In this document: positions 1 to 6,546 of the stretch, piece by piece
Layout: every line of letters starts with the position of its first letter
How positions within the stretch are numbered: the stretch's first letter is position 1
Origin: an uncultured Oscillospiraceae bacterium
GTDB lineage: Bacteria > Bacillota > Clostridia > Oscillospirales > Acutalibacteraceae
Length of the DNA: 11,268 bases
Reading direction: 5' to 3'
Assembly (NCBI GenBank): GCA_900553255.1
Contig: USCI01000075.1
Coordinates: 1-11,268, forward strand
Notes under the pieces: model-generated
Databases searched by the model: none
The model's input: only the letters and a program-made list of their open reading frames with translations
What the model was told of the DNA's origin: nothing
Made by a program: the position numbers and the translations under genes

Positions 1-67
1 CGGCAAGGGATTTCTTCCCCCGTGAATGCCGCAGGCATTCCGGTTGGCTGCCTGGTAACGGGCAAAA
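1..67. repeat. Left arm of the long inverted repeat bracketing the phage head module
   Basis: Bases 1-55 are the reverse complement of 7252-7306 with 53 of 55 matches by eye, and weaker similarity continues to about 67 (7240). The unit contains a 7-bp hairpin (GAATGCC, loop gca, 24-40). The copy may extend left beyond the window, so its true end is unknown. No transposase lies next to either arm. It is best read as a dispersed intergenic repeat rather than a transposon end. Confidence 0.85.
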
Positions 68-97
68 GGATGCTGCTTTGAGCGATGGAACAGCGGC

Positions 98-171
98 GGC
101 GCTGTCACGGGAGGGGATGTTTCGCGCGGTGCGCGAAACTCCCACAGAAAGCGCCGCACGGCGCTTTCTGT
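98..171 (-). repeat. Two-hairpin intergenic repeat, copy 1 (inverted relative to 4837-4910)
   Basis: Read on the minus strand, this 74-bp unit matches 4837-4910 at 70 of 74 positions. It consists of a 12-bp perfect stem (arm ACAGAAAGCGCC at 144-155, other arm 160-171, 4-nt loop) and a 9-bp perfect stem (119-127 with 131-139, loop ggt), followed on the minus strand by a conserved ATCCCCTCCCGTGACAGCGCC-like tail. The four differences are one in each loop and one compensatory pair in the second stem (T-A becomes C-G). This points to conservation of folded RNA or single-stranded DNA. Confidence 0.85.
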
Positions 172-185
172 TTCGCTTTTTGTTC
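144..185 (+). terminator. Possible rho-independent terminator (plus strand)
   Basis: A 12-bp perfect stem (144-155/160-171) with a 4-nt loop is followed on the plus strand by a T-rich stretch (TTTCGCTTTTTG). That resembles an intrinsic terminator for transcription arriving from the left of the window. The other two copies of this hairpin (2321-2348, 4837-4864) lack a T-run, so termination is not a general property of the repeat. Confidence 0.4.
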
Positions 186-382
186 CCCCGGCGCCTGGCG
201 GGTTCCGCCTTATGGCATCCCCGACGGCGCCGAATCAGTTGGGGGAAAATTTATTTCTCCTCATGCGCGCGGGATACGGCCTTCGGCCGTACCCGGCAAG
301 TTTCGGCAAAGCCGAAACGTTGCATCCTCGAAAGCCGTTTTTTACGCTGACGCCAGCAGCGGGCATCCTCCCCGCGCAGCCT
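172..382. other. Non-coding stretch downstream of the portal gene, with two further hairpins
   Basis: No convincing gene is present: the open frames here have no ribosome binding site or recognisable product. It holds a stem at 271-294 (TACGGCC, loop ttc, plus a GGG/CCC extension around one bulged base) and a perfect 8-bp stem at 300-318 (GTTTCGGC, loop aaa). Together with 1-171 this gives five hairpins in about 380 bp. None has a minus-strand T-run that would clearly end the portal transcript. Confidence 0.6.
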
Positions 383-2221
383 CTACTGCGCTGCGCGCTC
401 CTCTTCCTCCGTGACGCCGATCAGGTGCAGCAGCTGCGCCTGTTTTTCCGGCTCCGCCGCGTCAAAGGCGCGGCGATAGGCCGCCGGCAGCTGCGCGAGC
501 ACCTGTTCCCGGAAGGACGGCGCGGGCGCGGCGTTTTCCCCGTCGTCCGCCGTCCCGCCGGCGGCCCGCAGCTCCCGGATCAGCTCGCCGATTTCCGGCA
601 CCGTGCCCTTGGGCAGACGGCGCAGGTACTGCACCGGGGTGATGACCCCGCGCTCGAGCAGGTTGTCGAGGGTTTTAATGCTCTCGATCTCGCTCCAGAG
701 GTTGGACGCGCCGACGTCGACACGCACGGAAATCAGCAGGTCGCGGTATTTGCTGCCGTCAAACGGCAGGTACCAGGTGCCGCTTTCGTCCTCGATCTTC
801 AGCGACCGCCTGCCGTACATCTCCACCCAGAACTCGGCCCACAGCCGGGCGACGTCCTCGATAAAGCTGTAAAATCGGTTCTGCACCGTCTTCATCGGCA
901 TGGTGGCGGCCTCACGCACCGCGATGATGGCGGAGGCGTTGTCCGGCCGCACGTCGCCGAGCACCGCCTCGTTGGCACCGGACTGGGTGAGGGTGTTGGA
1001 AATCAGCGAGGTGATGTTGTTGTCGAAGGCGGGGGCAAAATCCGGCGGGTTGATGTAGCGCACCGCGCTGTCCATCTCCTCGGCGGTGCCGGACACCCGC
1101 AAGATCTGGCCGGGATCGTTGGTGACCGGCTGCGGCACGATGTCCTGGTTGACCACCGTCAGCGGCATGCCGAGCATCATCACCGCCCACACCGACGCGG
1201 TAATCATGCGGTTGATCGCGATCTGGTTGGGGATCAGGTAGGTGACCTCGCTTTCGCCGTAGGCGCAGTTGCGGCGGCGCTCCCAGCAGAAGGGTACGAG
1301 CGGATACAGCCGCAGGCGGGTATCCCACGCCGGGCGGATCACCGCCGACCGGGTAACCACCGCCGCCATAATCCGCACGCTGCCTCCGGGCTCCCAGGCC
1401 TTCCAGAATTTCGTGATTACCGTCGCCTTTCCGGCGTCCTCCGGCTCGTCGTCGGCGCGGTCGCCCGCCATCGCCGCGGTATCACGGTCCGGCTTGATCG
1501 TGTCGATTTCCGCCGCCGGCCGGCCGCGGCGCCTGGCCTCGCGTTTGAGCTCGGCGACGCTTTTGCGCTGGGCGATGAGGACGTAGGGCTGCTGCTGGAC
1601 GTCGGTGCGGGTGGGGTCGCCGAAATACACGTTTTCGATGTCGAGCACCTCGCAGGCGATGTCGCCGGTAATCGGGGTGCGGCGCGCCCCGTCGGCGTAC
1701 AGGCCGGTCGCGAGGGTGTCGTCCCAGTAGGTGTACAGCACGCCGGTGCCGGAGATATAGGCGTTGCGCAGCACCTGCTCGCGCAGGTCGTCAAACTTGA
1801 CCCGCTCGGCGGTGACCCGGAAATAATCGGACAGCGCCGACATCACCACGCTGATCTCCTCGTCGGAGGTGAGGGTCATCGGAGTGGTGCCGCCGGTCTG
1901 GTGGGCGAGCCGCCCGCGCACCCGGCGGGTATTCTCGCGCAGGTCGAGGGTGTCCGGCACCCCCTCGGCCGAATAGCTGACCGCCACCGGGTTTGAGCCG
2001 ATGACCGCCATTTTGTAGTCGCCGATCCGGCGGATGACGTTGTGCCGCACCAGCGGGCGTTCACCGCCGCACTGCGCGCCATACCACTGGTCGCCGACAT
2101 AAAACCGCTCGTTGATACGGTTCTGCTCGTACAGCCCCCTGCTGCCCAGCCCCGCCTTGTAGGACCGGCCGGAGGCGTATTCGTCGAATACCCGCGCAGG
2201 GTTCCAGATGTTTTTATCCAT
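383..2221 (-). CDS. Phage portal protein
   Basis: 612 aa. The portal is the dodecameric ring at one capsid vertex; DNA is pumped through it by the terminase, and connectors and tail attach to it. Family features seen here are FYVGDQWYG at residues 40-48, PLVRHNVIRRIGDYKMAVI at about 56-74, and the mid-protein helical segment LIPNQIAINRMITASVW. The later stretch DNASAIIAVREAATMPMKTV is followed by a tryptophan-rich segment (ARLWAEFWVEMYGR) typical of P22/SPP1-like portals. The C-terminus is acidic and helical (VTEEEERAAQ, then TAG). Start: ATG at 2221, with AAAGGA 13 nt upstream, a rather long spacing. It lies downstream of the capsid gene across a 193-bp hairpin-bearing gap, whereas portal genes normally sit between terminase and scaffold. 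The reading frame is intact. Confidence 0.88.
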   Translation of the reverse strand: MDKNIWNPARVFDEYASGRSYKAGLGSRGLYEQNRINERFYVGDQWYGAQCGGERPLVRHNVIRRIGDYKMAVIGSNPVAVSYSAEGVPDTLDLRENTRRVRGRLAHQTGGTTPMTLTSDEEISVVMSALSDYFRVTAERVKFDDLREQVLRNAYISGTGVLYTYWDDTLATGLYADGARRTPITGDIACEVLDIENVYFGDPTRTDVQQQPYVLIAQRKSVAELKREARRRGRPAAEIDTIKPDRDTAAMAGDRADDEPEDAGKATVITKFWKAWEPGGSVRIMAAVVTRSAVIRPAWDTRLRLYPLVPFCWERRRNCAYGESEVTYLIPNQIAINRMITASVWAVMMLGMPLTVVNQDIVPQPVTNDPGQILRVSGTAEEMDSAVRYINPPDFAPAFDNNITSLISNTLTQSGANEAVLGDVRPDNASAIIAVREAATMPMKTVQNRFYSFIEDVARLWAEFWVEMYGRRSLKIEDESGTWYLPFDGSKYRDLLISVRVDVGASNLWSEIESIKTLDNLLERGVITPVQYLRRLPKGTVPEIGELIRELRAAGGTADDGENAAPAPSFREQVLAQLPAAYRRAFDAAEPEKQAQLLHLIGVTEEEERAAQ

Positions 2222-2307
2222 GATCGATGATCCGTCCTTTCGATACAGCGGTGTCCGCGCCTAACACGGCGCGGGGGTCGGCCAAAAGAGCCGCAGGCTT
2301 ATTGCAG

Positions 2308-2350
2308 GTATGGCTGCCTAACAGAAAGCGCCGCACGGCGCTTTCTGTGG
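2308..2350 (+). repeat. ACAGAAAGCGCC hairpin repeat, copy 2
   Basis: Bases 2308-2350 match 4824-4866 at 39 of 43 positions, including the leader GTATG-CTGCCTA and the 12-bp perfect stem (2321-2332/2337-2348). Three of the four differences lie in the 4-nt loop (gcac versus atgc), and the stem is unchanged. The second hairpin and tail found in the other two copies are absent, so this copy is partial. Confidence 0.8.
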
Positions 2351-2375
2351 CCTGCGGCACCCGTCCGCCCGGGGG

Positions 2376-2404
2376 CGGGGGAAGCGGGATCTCCGCCTCC
2401 CCCG
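2376..2404 (-). terminator. GC-rich hairpin just after the capsid stop codon
   Basis: The stem starts 10 nt past the capsid TAA. It has seven base pairs (CGGGGGA side), one mismatch and four more (GCGG/CCGC), closing on a 5-nt loop. On the minus strand it is followed by a C-run, not a U-run, so it is not a classical terminator. It could slow polymerase or protect the 3' end of capsid mRNA, giving more capsid than portal. That role is inference. Confidence 0.35.
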
Positions 2405-2414
2405 GTCCGGCCGC

Positions 2415-3338
2415 TTAGTACACGTAGGCGTAAATGGTGTTCTGCAGCGACTTGCGGACGAACATGTCGTAATACAGACGGTACTGGAACAGATACGCAT
2501 CCGCCTTGGGGTTCTGCTCGGGGGTAAAGGTGCGGATTTTTTCGGACTTTTTCACCAGGCTGGCCGCGCGCCGCGGCAGCACGAGGATGCCGATGCTCTT
2601 GGCGCCGGAGGCGGGCACAAAGCCGCCCGGGCGCTGGTCGGTGCCGGAATCGTTGGTCTCGCCGTCGTAGAAGTCGAAGGCGGTCTTCATGCGGTCGTCG
2701 GCAACCGGAATGATCGGCACGTTGTTGATCATGCTGACCTTGACGTTGAGCTCGCCCTTTTTGAAGTCGCTGACCAGCAGCTGACGGGTCAGCTCGGTGG
2801 TGGTCATCAGCGCGTTCCACACGTCGTTGTTGACATAGCAGACCAGCGGCTCGGTGTAGCCGACCACCTTCTGCACGTTGTTGATGGCGGTGGTGATCAT
2901 TTTGTTGACTTCCGAAGCGAGGGTGCCGGTGACCGTCTGGCTCTTGCTGACGGCGAGCGTTGCGAGCTTGGCAAGCACATACGCGTCCATCTCGGGCGCG
3001 ACCTTGGTGCGCACGAATTCGCCCATCACCTGGCCGGCGAGGTTGGCGATGCCGGTCTCGTCGTTGTCCTCGCGGTCGAGCTGGAAGCTGCGGCCGCGGT
3101 CCATCGACATGGTGTAGGATTCGCTCGACACGGTGATGACGCCGGTGGTGAAGCCGTCGTCACGGTCGTAGTTGCCCAGCCCCTGCATGTCGAGGTCGGG
3201 GATCAGCACCGTGCGCGCGCCGACGAATTTGGCGCGCAGGTTGTTGTCGGCAAAGCAGCTCGTCTGTGCCTCCTGCATGAGCTTTTTGTCCAGCTCGCCG
3301 GTCAGACGGGTGTTGAATTCCAGTGTATTGATCGCCAT
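2415..3338 (-). CDS. Phage major capsid protein (HK97-fold type)
   Basis: 307 aa; forms the icosahedral shell. The family is recognised from the N-terminal segment FNTRLTGELDKKLMQEAQTS, the central motif DRGRSFQLDREDNDET (about residues 80-95), the following TKVAPEMDAYVLAKLA helix, and the C-terminal FQYRLYYDMFVRKS...IYAYVY strand. There is no N-terminal delta domain, so assembly would depend on the separate scaffold protein encoded just upstream. No prohead protease is seen. Start: ATG at 3338 with AAAGGA 11 nt upstream. It lies 34 nt after the scaffold stop, so the two are probably co-transcribed. The frame is intact and conserved positions look normal. Confidence 0.88.
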   Translation of the reverse strand: MAINTLEFNTRLTGELDKKLMQEAQTSCFADNNLRAKFVGARTVLIPDLDMQGLGNYDRDDGFTTGVITVSSESYTMSMDRGRSFQLDREDNDETGIANLAGQVMGEFVRTKVAPEMDAYVLAKLATLAVSKSQTVTGTLASEVNKMITTAINNVQKVVGYTEPLVCYVNNDVWNALMTTTELTRQLLVSDFKKGELNVKVSMINNVPIIPVADDRMKTAFDFYDGETNDSGTDQRPGGFVPASGAKSIGILVLPRRAASLVKKSEKIRTFTPEQNPKADAYLFQYRLYYDMFVRKSLQNTIYAYVY

Positions 3339-3372
3339 AACTATCCCATTCCTTTCTTATCCGTGATCCCAT

Positions 3373-4131
3373 TCAGCGTTCCCAGATGCCCCGCAGGACG
3401 GCCTCCAGCACCGGATCGGCGGTTTCGCCCGTACCGTCGGACTGCCGTCCCGCAGACGCGGCGGCGGCCGCCTGGGCGGCTTTGCGGGCTTCCTCGGCGC
3501 GGCGCTGCTCCTCGTACCGTATCCGCAGGTAGGCGTCGAGCAGCGGGATCCCTCCGGACACGGCCAGCTCCACCGCGTCGGCGGGCACCTCCCGGAAATC
3601 GGTTATCTCCGGGACGGCCTGCCGCAGGGCGAGAAACTCGTCCGCCAGCCGCTCCTCCAGCCCCTGGGCCGGCGCGGCAGTACGCACCGTCTCCGGTTTC
3701 CCGGAGACGGGCGCCTCCCCGCGCTGTGCCCGTTCCAGCTCGAGCAGCCGCTGCGCAGCCTTTTCGTTGCCGCCGCATTCGGCGGTCAGCGCCGCCAGCC
3801 GCTGCCGGCCGGCCGCTTCCGCGAGCGCGTCGATCAGCTCGGGCAGCGTGTGCTGCCCGGTGCCGTCCAGCTCCCGCAGCCGTGCGGCCAGTCCCGGCAG
3901 CCGCCGGAGGGTGTCCTCCCCGAGCTGTCCGGCGAGCGCGTCGAATTTCAAGCCCTTTTGGGCGTAAACCGCCGCCTCTTCCCTGGACAGCTGCCGGTCC
4001 TCGTGGTTGTAGCGCACCCGGATCACCTCGCCGTTATCCGCCGGTGAGGCGAAAGGTGCGTCCGTTTCCGTGATGACGTCCGACGGCGCCTGTGGTGCGG
4101 CGACGGCGGACGGTTCCCGGATTTCCTCCAT
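3373..4131 (-). CDS. Phage capsid scaffolding protein
   Basis: 252 aa. It probably guides procapsid assembly and then leaves. The segment GEVIRVRYNHEDRQL followed by SREEAAVYAQKGLKFD (about residues 34-64) matches a motif I associate with clostridial phage scaffolds (an ion-pair-rich strand, then an AQKG helix). The rest is charged, helix-prone and rich in Ala, Glu and Arg, ending in a coiled-coil-like RIRYEEQRRAEEARKAAQ stretch and a short GIWER tail, which could be the capsid-binding end. Two ATGs compete: at 4140 the AAGGAGG touches the start codon (spacing 0), while at 4131 it lies 9 nt away, so 4131 is chosen. Position directly before the capsid gene supports the call. Sequence similarity alone is modest. 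Confidence 0.75.
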   Translation of the reverse strand: MEEIREPSAVAAPQAPSDVITETDAPFASPADNGEVIRVRYNHEDRQLSREEAAVYAQKGLKFDALAGQLGEDTLRRLPGLAARLRELDGTGQHTLPELIDALAEAAGRQRLAALTAECGGNEKAAQRLLELERAQRGEAPVSGKPETVRTAAPAQGLEERLADEFLALRQAVPEITDFREVPADAVELAVSGGIPLLDAYLRIRYEEQRRAEEARKAAQAAAAASAGRQSDGTGETADPVLEAVLRGIWER

Positions 4132-4366
4132 ACTGAGCATCCTCCTTTTATGTCTGCGGGAAAGGAGGTGCCTTTCCCGTCAGCAGCATTGTCGAAACTC
4201 CCGCGGCATTTCCGCAGGAAAAGGGGTTTTGGCCGCGTGCATTCTACGGCTTGCACCGGAATTTCCGCCCCGCTGGCGGCGGTCGCAAGCGCTGCCTGCG
4301 AGGATTTCTTCCGGTCGGCGACTTGTCGCCGGCAGGCCACACACTTTTGGTTGCGCCCAAAAGTGT
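4132..4366. other. Non-coding leader of the scaffold gene with two hairpins
   Basis: No gene is seen. A perfect 9-bp stem (CGGGAAAGG, 4157-4165/4171-4179, loop aggtg) sits just upstream of the scaffold ribosome binding site (minus-strand AAGGAGG at 4141-4147). It could stabilise the mRNA 5' end or mark a processing site. An 11-bp perfect stem (CACACTTTTGG, 4340-4350/4357-4367) pairs across a 6-nt loop and is related to the hairpin at 4734-4763. Confidence 0.55.
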
Positions 4367-4367
4367 G
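4340..4367 (+). repeat. TTTTGG/CCAAAA hairpin, copy 1, adjoining AAAAAGCGCTTTT
   Basis: An 11-bp perfect stem is followed directly by CAAAAAGCGCTTTTG. The reverse complement of 4721-4763 has the same layout: an 11-bp stem with the inner TTTTGG/CCAAAA pairs, then CAAAAGCGCTTTTTC. The outer five pairs differ (CACAC/GTGTG versus GTGCC/GGCAC), yet every one stays paired. Confidence 0.7.
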
Positions 4368-4563
4368 CAAAAAGCGCTTTTGTCCCACCTGCCATCTCGC
4401 GGCAAGCGAAATTGCCCATCGGCAATTTCGACGCCGCGGCTTGGGGTAAGCCAAAATCCCCCGGCTGGCCGGCCTCGGACTTTAGCGCCCGATCGCCGCG
4501 CGATATTTATGGGACATTCTGTCCGGATCCTATCTACTGAAGATCGGCCGGCCGACGCCGGAA
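4367..4563 (+). repeat. About 197-bp intergenic repeat, copy A
   Basis: It aligns with 7360-7555 in the same orientation at roughly 80-85% identity by eye. Matching blocks are GCAAAAAGCGCTTTTG, a two-tier hairpin (outer CGCGGC 4398-4403/4433-4438; inner CGAAATTGCC 4407-4416/4421-4430), a 31-bp identical block near 4454-4484, and GCGATATTTATGGG followed by CATTCTGTCCGG. The inner stem is identical in the two copies, while its loop differs in sequence and length (catc versus atg). Frames that cross it encode nothing recognisable. Confidence 0.85.
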
Positions 4564-4646
4564 TGTTATCGGTCAACTGGCAGCGCCCACCCAAAGCAGG
4601 CGGCCGGAAAGCGCAGGACTGTGGGCGTGTACGGGCCTGCAGCTTA
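4561..4646 (+). repeat. 86-bp direct repeat, copy 1 (also at 11183-11268)
   Basis: It matches 11183-11268 at 82 of 86 positions at a constant 6622-bp offset. It contains a 7-bp long-range pairing (CGCCCAC 4584-4590 with GTGGGCG 4621-4627). In the other copy this pairing is CGCCCGC/GCGGGCG, so two of the four differences form a compensatory A-T to G-C change. The unit joins copy A of the larger repeat with no gap. Confidence 0.88.
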
Positions 4647-4733
4647 GCGCCGAAGGCGCAGCCTGTCGCACCCGGTGAGGAGCGGGTGATTCATTTATCG
4701 AGGCCGCCGGATGGAGGGGAAAAAGCGCTTTTG
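4647..4733. other. Short hairpins following the 86-bp repeat
   Basis: GCGCC/GGCGC forms a 5-bp stem at 4647-4659 with loop gaa. CACCCG/CGGGTG forms a 6-bp stem at 4669-4688. A palindromic AAAAGCGCTTTT follows at about 4721-4732. No coding signal is apparent. Confidence 0.5.
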
Positions 4734-4763
4734 GTGCCTTTTGGGGCTTTGGCCAAAAGGCAC
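4734..4763 (-). repeat. TTTTGG/CCAAAA hairpin, copy 2 (inverted)
   Basis: The 11-bp perfect stem runs from GTGCCTTTTGG at 4734-4744 to its complement at 4753-4763, with an 8-nt loop. On the minus strand it is followed by CAAAAGCGCTTTTTC, the same order as at 4340-4383. The outer stem pairs have changed together between the two copies. Confidence 0.7.
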
Positions 4764-4823
4764 TGCGGCGCAGCACCCGTGTGTTTCGTGCGGTAAGTTA
4801 TTGCGCCGCATACGCGCACACAA

Positions 4824-4910
4824 GTATGTCTGCCTAACAGAAAGCGCCATGCGGCGCTTTCTGTGGGAGTTTTGCGCACAGCGCAAAACATCCCCTCCCG
4901 TGACAGCGCC
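4824..4910 (+). repeat. Two-hairpin intergenic repeat, copy 3 (fullest)
   Basis: Leader GTATGTCTGCCTA, then a 12-bp stem (4837-4848/4853-4864, loop atgc), then a 9-bp stem GTTTTGCGC (4869-4877/4881-4889, loop aca), then a conserved C-rich tail. Bases 4837-4910 match 98-171 in inverted orientation at 70 of 74 positions. Bases 4824-4866 match 2308-2350. The leader motif GTATGTCTGCC recurs at 7211-7221. Confidence 0.87.
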
Positions 4911-4985
4911 TATTCTGGCCCCGCGGCCAAACCGCACCGCAGACTATAGGGCGGCATACCTGCCGAACCATCGGCAGACCCTCGG
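4911..4985. other. Short non-coding spacer
   Basis: This links the repeat block to the stop codon of the small membrane-protein gene. No gene, clear hairpin or promoter is seen in it. Confidence 0.4.
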
Positions 4986-5228
4986 CTACTCCCCGCCGTC
5001 CTGCGCGCTGCCGTCGTAGCGCAGAAAGTTCTGCCACGCCTGTACGGCGCGGCGGGCCGCCTCCTGCTGCGCGGGGGAAGGCTGCTGCGCGGCGGGTTTG
5101 GTGCGGGACGGCTGCCGTGCGGGCGCCTGCCCGCCGGGCTGTCCCCGGTGCTCGCCGACCCGCCAGCCCGCGAGGAACGCTGCGGCCGCCCAGCCGAGCG
5201 CCGCCAGAGCGATGAGAAATGCCATCAT
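4986..5228 (-). CDS. Small membrane-anchored phage protein with C-terminal NFLRYDG motif
   Basis: 80 aa. One hydrophobic helix (MAFLIALAALGWAAAAFLAGW) opens the protein. A Pro/Gln/Ala-rich linker follows, then a charged helix ending in AVQAWQNFLRYDGSAQ. Short proteins ending in a similar N-F-x-x-Y-D-G motif are, as I recall, common next to terminases in clostridial prophages; their function is unknown. Start: the ATG at 5228 overlaps the terminase TGA (ATGA), indicating translational coupling. A TTG at 5234 and an ATG at 5225 are alternatives. The AAAGGCGG upstream is a weak ribosome binding site, consistent with coupling. About 0.85 kb of repeat-rich DNA follows it before the scaffold gene. 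Confidence 0.65.
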   Translation of the reverse strand: MMAFLIALAALGWAAAAFLAGWRVGEHRGQPGGQAPARQPSRTKPAAQQPSPAQQEAARRAVQAWQNFLRYDGSAQDGGE

Positions 5229-6499
5229 ATCCAACCGCCTTTCATGTCACGCGGGGTCACGCCGAAGCCAACCCCGCCGGTTTTCCGCGGCGGGGTGTCC
5301 GCACGCGGGCGTATCTCCGGCTCGAGCCCGTACCGCAGGGCGTCGAGACAATGGTTATCGCTGTCCGCCGGCCGGTTGCGGTACGCGCCGGTAGCGGGAT
5401 CCTTCTCCCAGACGTAATTTTCAAACTCGCGGATAATGCACGGACAGCGTTCATCGACGATGAGCTCCTGCCGGGCGATCCACTGGATGCCGTGCAGCAC
5501 GCTGTCCGGGCCCTTGCGGGAGGGGCGGATGCGCGGCACACCGAGCAGGCGGATTTCCTCAATGCTCTTCTGCTCGGCGGAATCGGCGATAATCCGCTCC
5601 TTGGCGAGCCCGAGCCGCTTGATCGCATCGGCGATTTTGTCGTTGAGCAGCCCCGTGCCGACGTATTCGCCGGTGATGAACACCCGCCCGCCCCTGCGGT
5701 CGTAGCGTCCCCAGACCAGCGCGCTCGGGTCGTTGACATAGCCGAAATCCAGCCCGCAGAACACCGGCAGCCCGGCAACCTCTTCGGCCGGGATCAGCCG
5801 CCGGGTCACCTGGGGGTACACCAGCCGCCCCGCCGACGCGAATTCGCCGAGCGCATAGATGCGGTAATAGCGGGGATTGCGGGTTTTGAGCGCCTCCAGC
5901 TCCCGGCAGTAGCTCTCCGGCAGGAAGCGGTTGTCGCGGTAGGTGGTGCGCAGGATCAGTGTGCCCTCCGGCGGCACGCCGGGGGTGTCCGGCGCGAAAA
6001 ACAGCCGGTAGACCCAGTTGGCCCGGGAAACCGGATTGAACATCAGGAAAATCTGCGGTTCCGGCTCCGGCGGGCGCAGCCGCAGGCTGAGCTGCCAGAA
6101 ATCCTCCTCGTTGAGCTCGGTGGCCTCCTCGATGACGATGTCGGTGATGCCGGTGATGGATTTGATCTTTTCGGGGTCGTCCATGCCCTTGAACAGGAGC
6201 ACCGAGCCGTTCGGCAGGGTGATCTGGAAGTCGGAGCGGTTGACCGCCGCCGGGCAGCCGCAGGCCGCGAGCAGATCGAGGAACAGCTGGAACACCGAGT
6301 GGCGCAGCGTCGCGCCCACCTTGCGCACCACCAGCACCTTGCGCCGGCGGTTGAGCGCCTTGAGCAGCACCTTCTGGCAGGCAGCGTAGCTTTTGCCGGA
6401 GCCCGCGCCGCCGCAGTACACCTCCAGCCGGTGGGAATAGTCGTCGATGACGGCGTAGATCCAGCGGTTGAACGCCGCCGGGTTGAGCGCCTTGGCCAA
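5225..6499 (-). CDS. terL: Phage terminase large subunit (PBSX-like, Terminase_3 type)
   Basis: 424 aa. This is the ATP-driven motor and nuclease that cuts concatemeric DNA and packages it through the portal. ATPase domain: Walker A GGAGSGKS at residues 30-37, Walker B DIVIEEATE at 120-128 with its catalytic Glu, and coupling motif LMFNP at 152-156. RNase H-like nuclease domain: FCGLDFGYVNDPSA (Asp251), IIADSAEQKS (Asp306) and DNHCLDALRYG (Asp386), the expected acidic triad. Length is normal for the family. Start: TTG at 6499 with GGAAGGAGG 8 nt upstream; no better ATG is available. It begins 47 nt after the small-subunit stop and overlaps the next gene by 4 nt. All key residues are present, so the enzyme looks functional. 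Confidence 0.97.
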   Translation of the reverse strand: MAKALNPAAFNRWIYAVIDDYSHRLEVYCGGAGSGKSYAACQKVLLKALNRRRKVLVVRKVGATLRHSVFQLFLDLLAACGCPAAVNRSDFQITLPNGSVLLFKGMDDPEKIKSITGITDIVIEEATELNEEDFWQLSLRLRPPEPEPQIFLMFNPVSRANWVYRLFFAPDTPGVPPEGTLILRTTYRDNRFLPESYCRELEALKTRNPRYYRIYALGEFASAGRLVYPQVTRRLIPAEEVAGLPVFCGLDFGYVNDPSALVWGRYDRRGGRVFITGEYVGTGLLNDKIADAIKRLGLAKERIIADSAEQKSIEEIRLLGVPRIRPSRKGPDSVLHGIQWIARQELIVDERCPCIIREFENYVWEKDPATGAYRNRPADSDNHCLDALRYGLEPEIRPRADTPPRKTGGVGFGVTPRDMKGGWI

Positions 6500-6546
6500 G
6501 CCGCGCGCCTCCTTCCGTGTGTGGGAAATCCGGGGCCGGCGCCCCG

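Larger units (their letters stand above)
2222..2414. other. Intergenic gap between capsid and portal genes
   Basis: This 193-bp gap holds three structures: a 7-bp stem at 2255-2274 (CCGCGCC, loop taacac), a copy of the ACAGAAAGCGCC hairpin (2321-2348) and a GC-rich hairpin at 2376-2404. The portal ribosome binding site lies at its left end. A gap of this size between adjacent head genes is unusual in phage DNA. It suggests that repeats were inserted, or that genes were lost or rearranged here. Confidence 0.6.

Noticed and set aside
212..1996. 594-codon open frame on the plus strand
   Set aside because: It lies antisense to the portal gene. Its translation is low-complexity (His, Arg, Gly, Val rich) with no domain, and GC-rich coding DNA commonly leaves open antisense frames.
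4150..4937. Several overlapping 60-180-codon frames on both strands
   Set aside because: They run through the hairpin repeats, have no ribosome sites, and encode the same repeat-derived peptides as other repeat copies.
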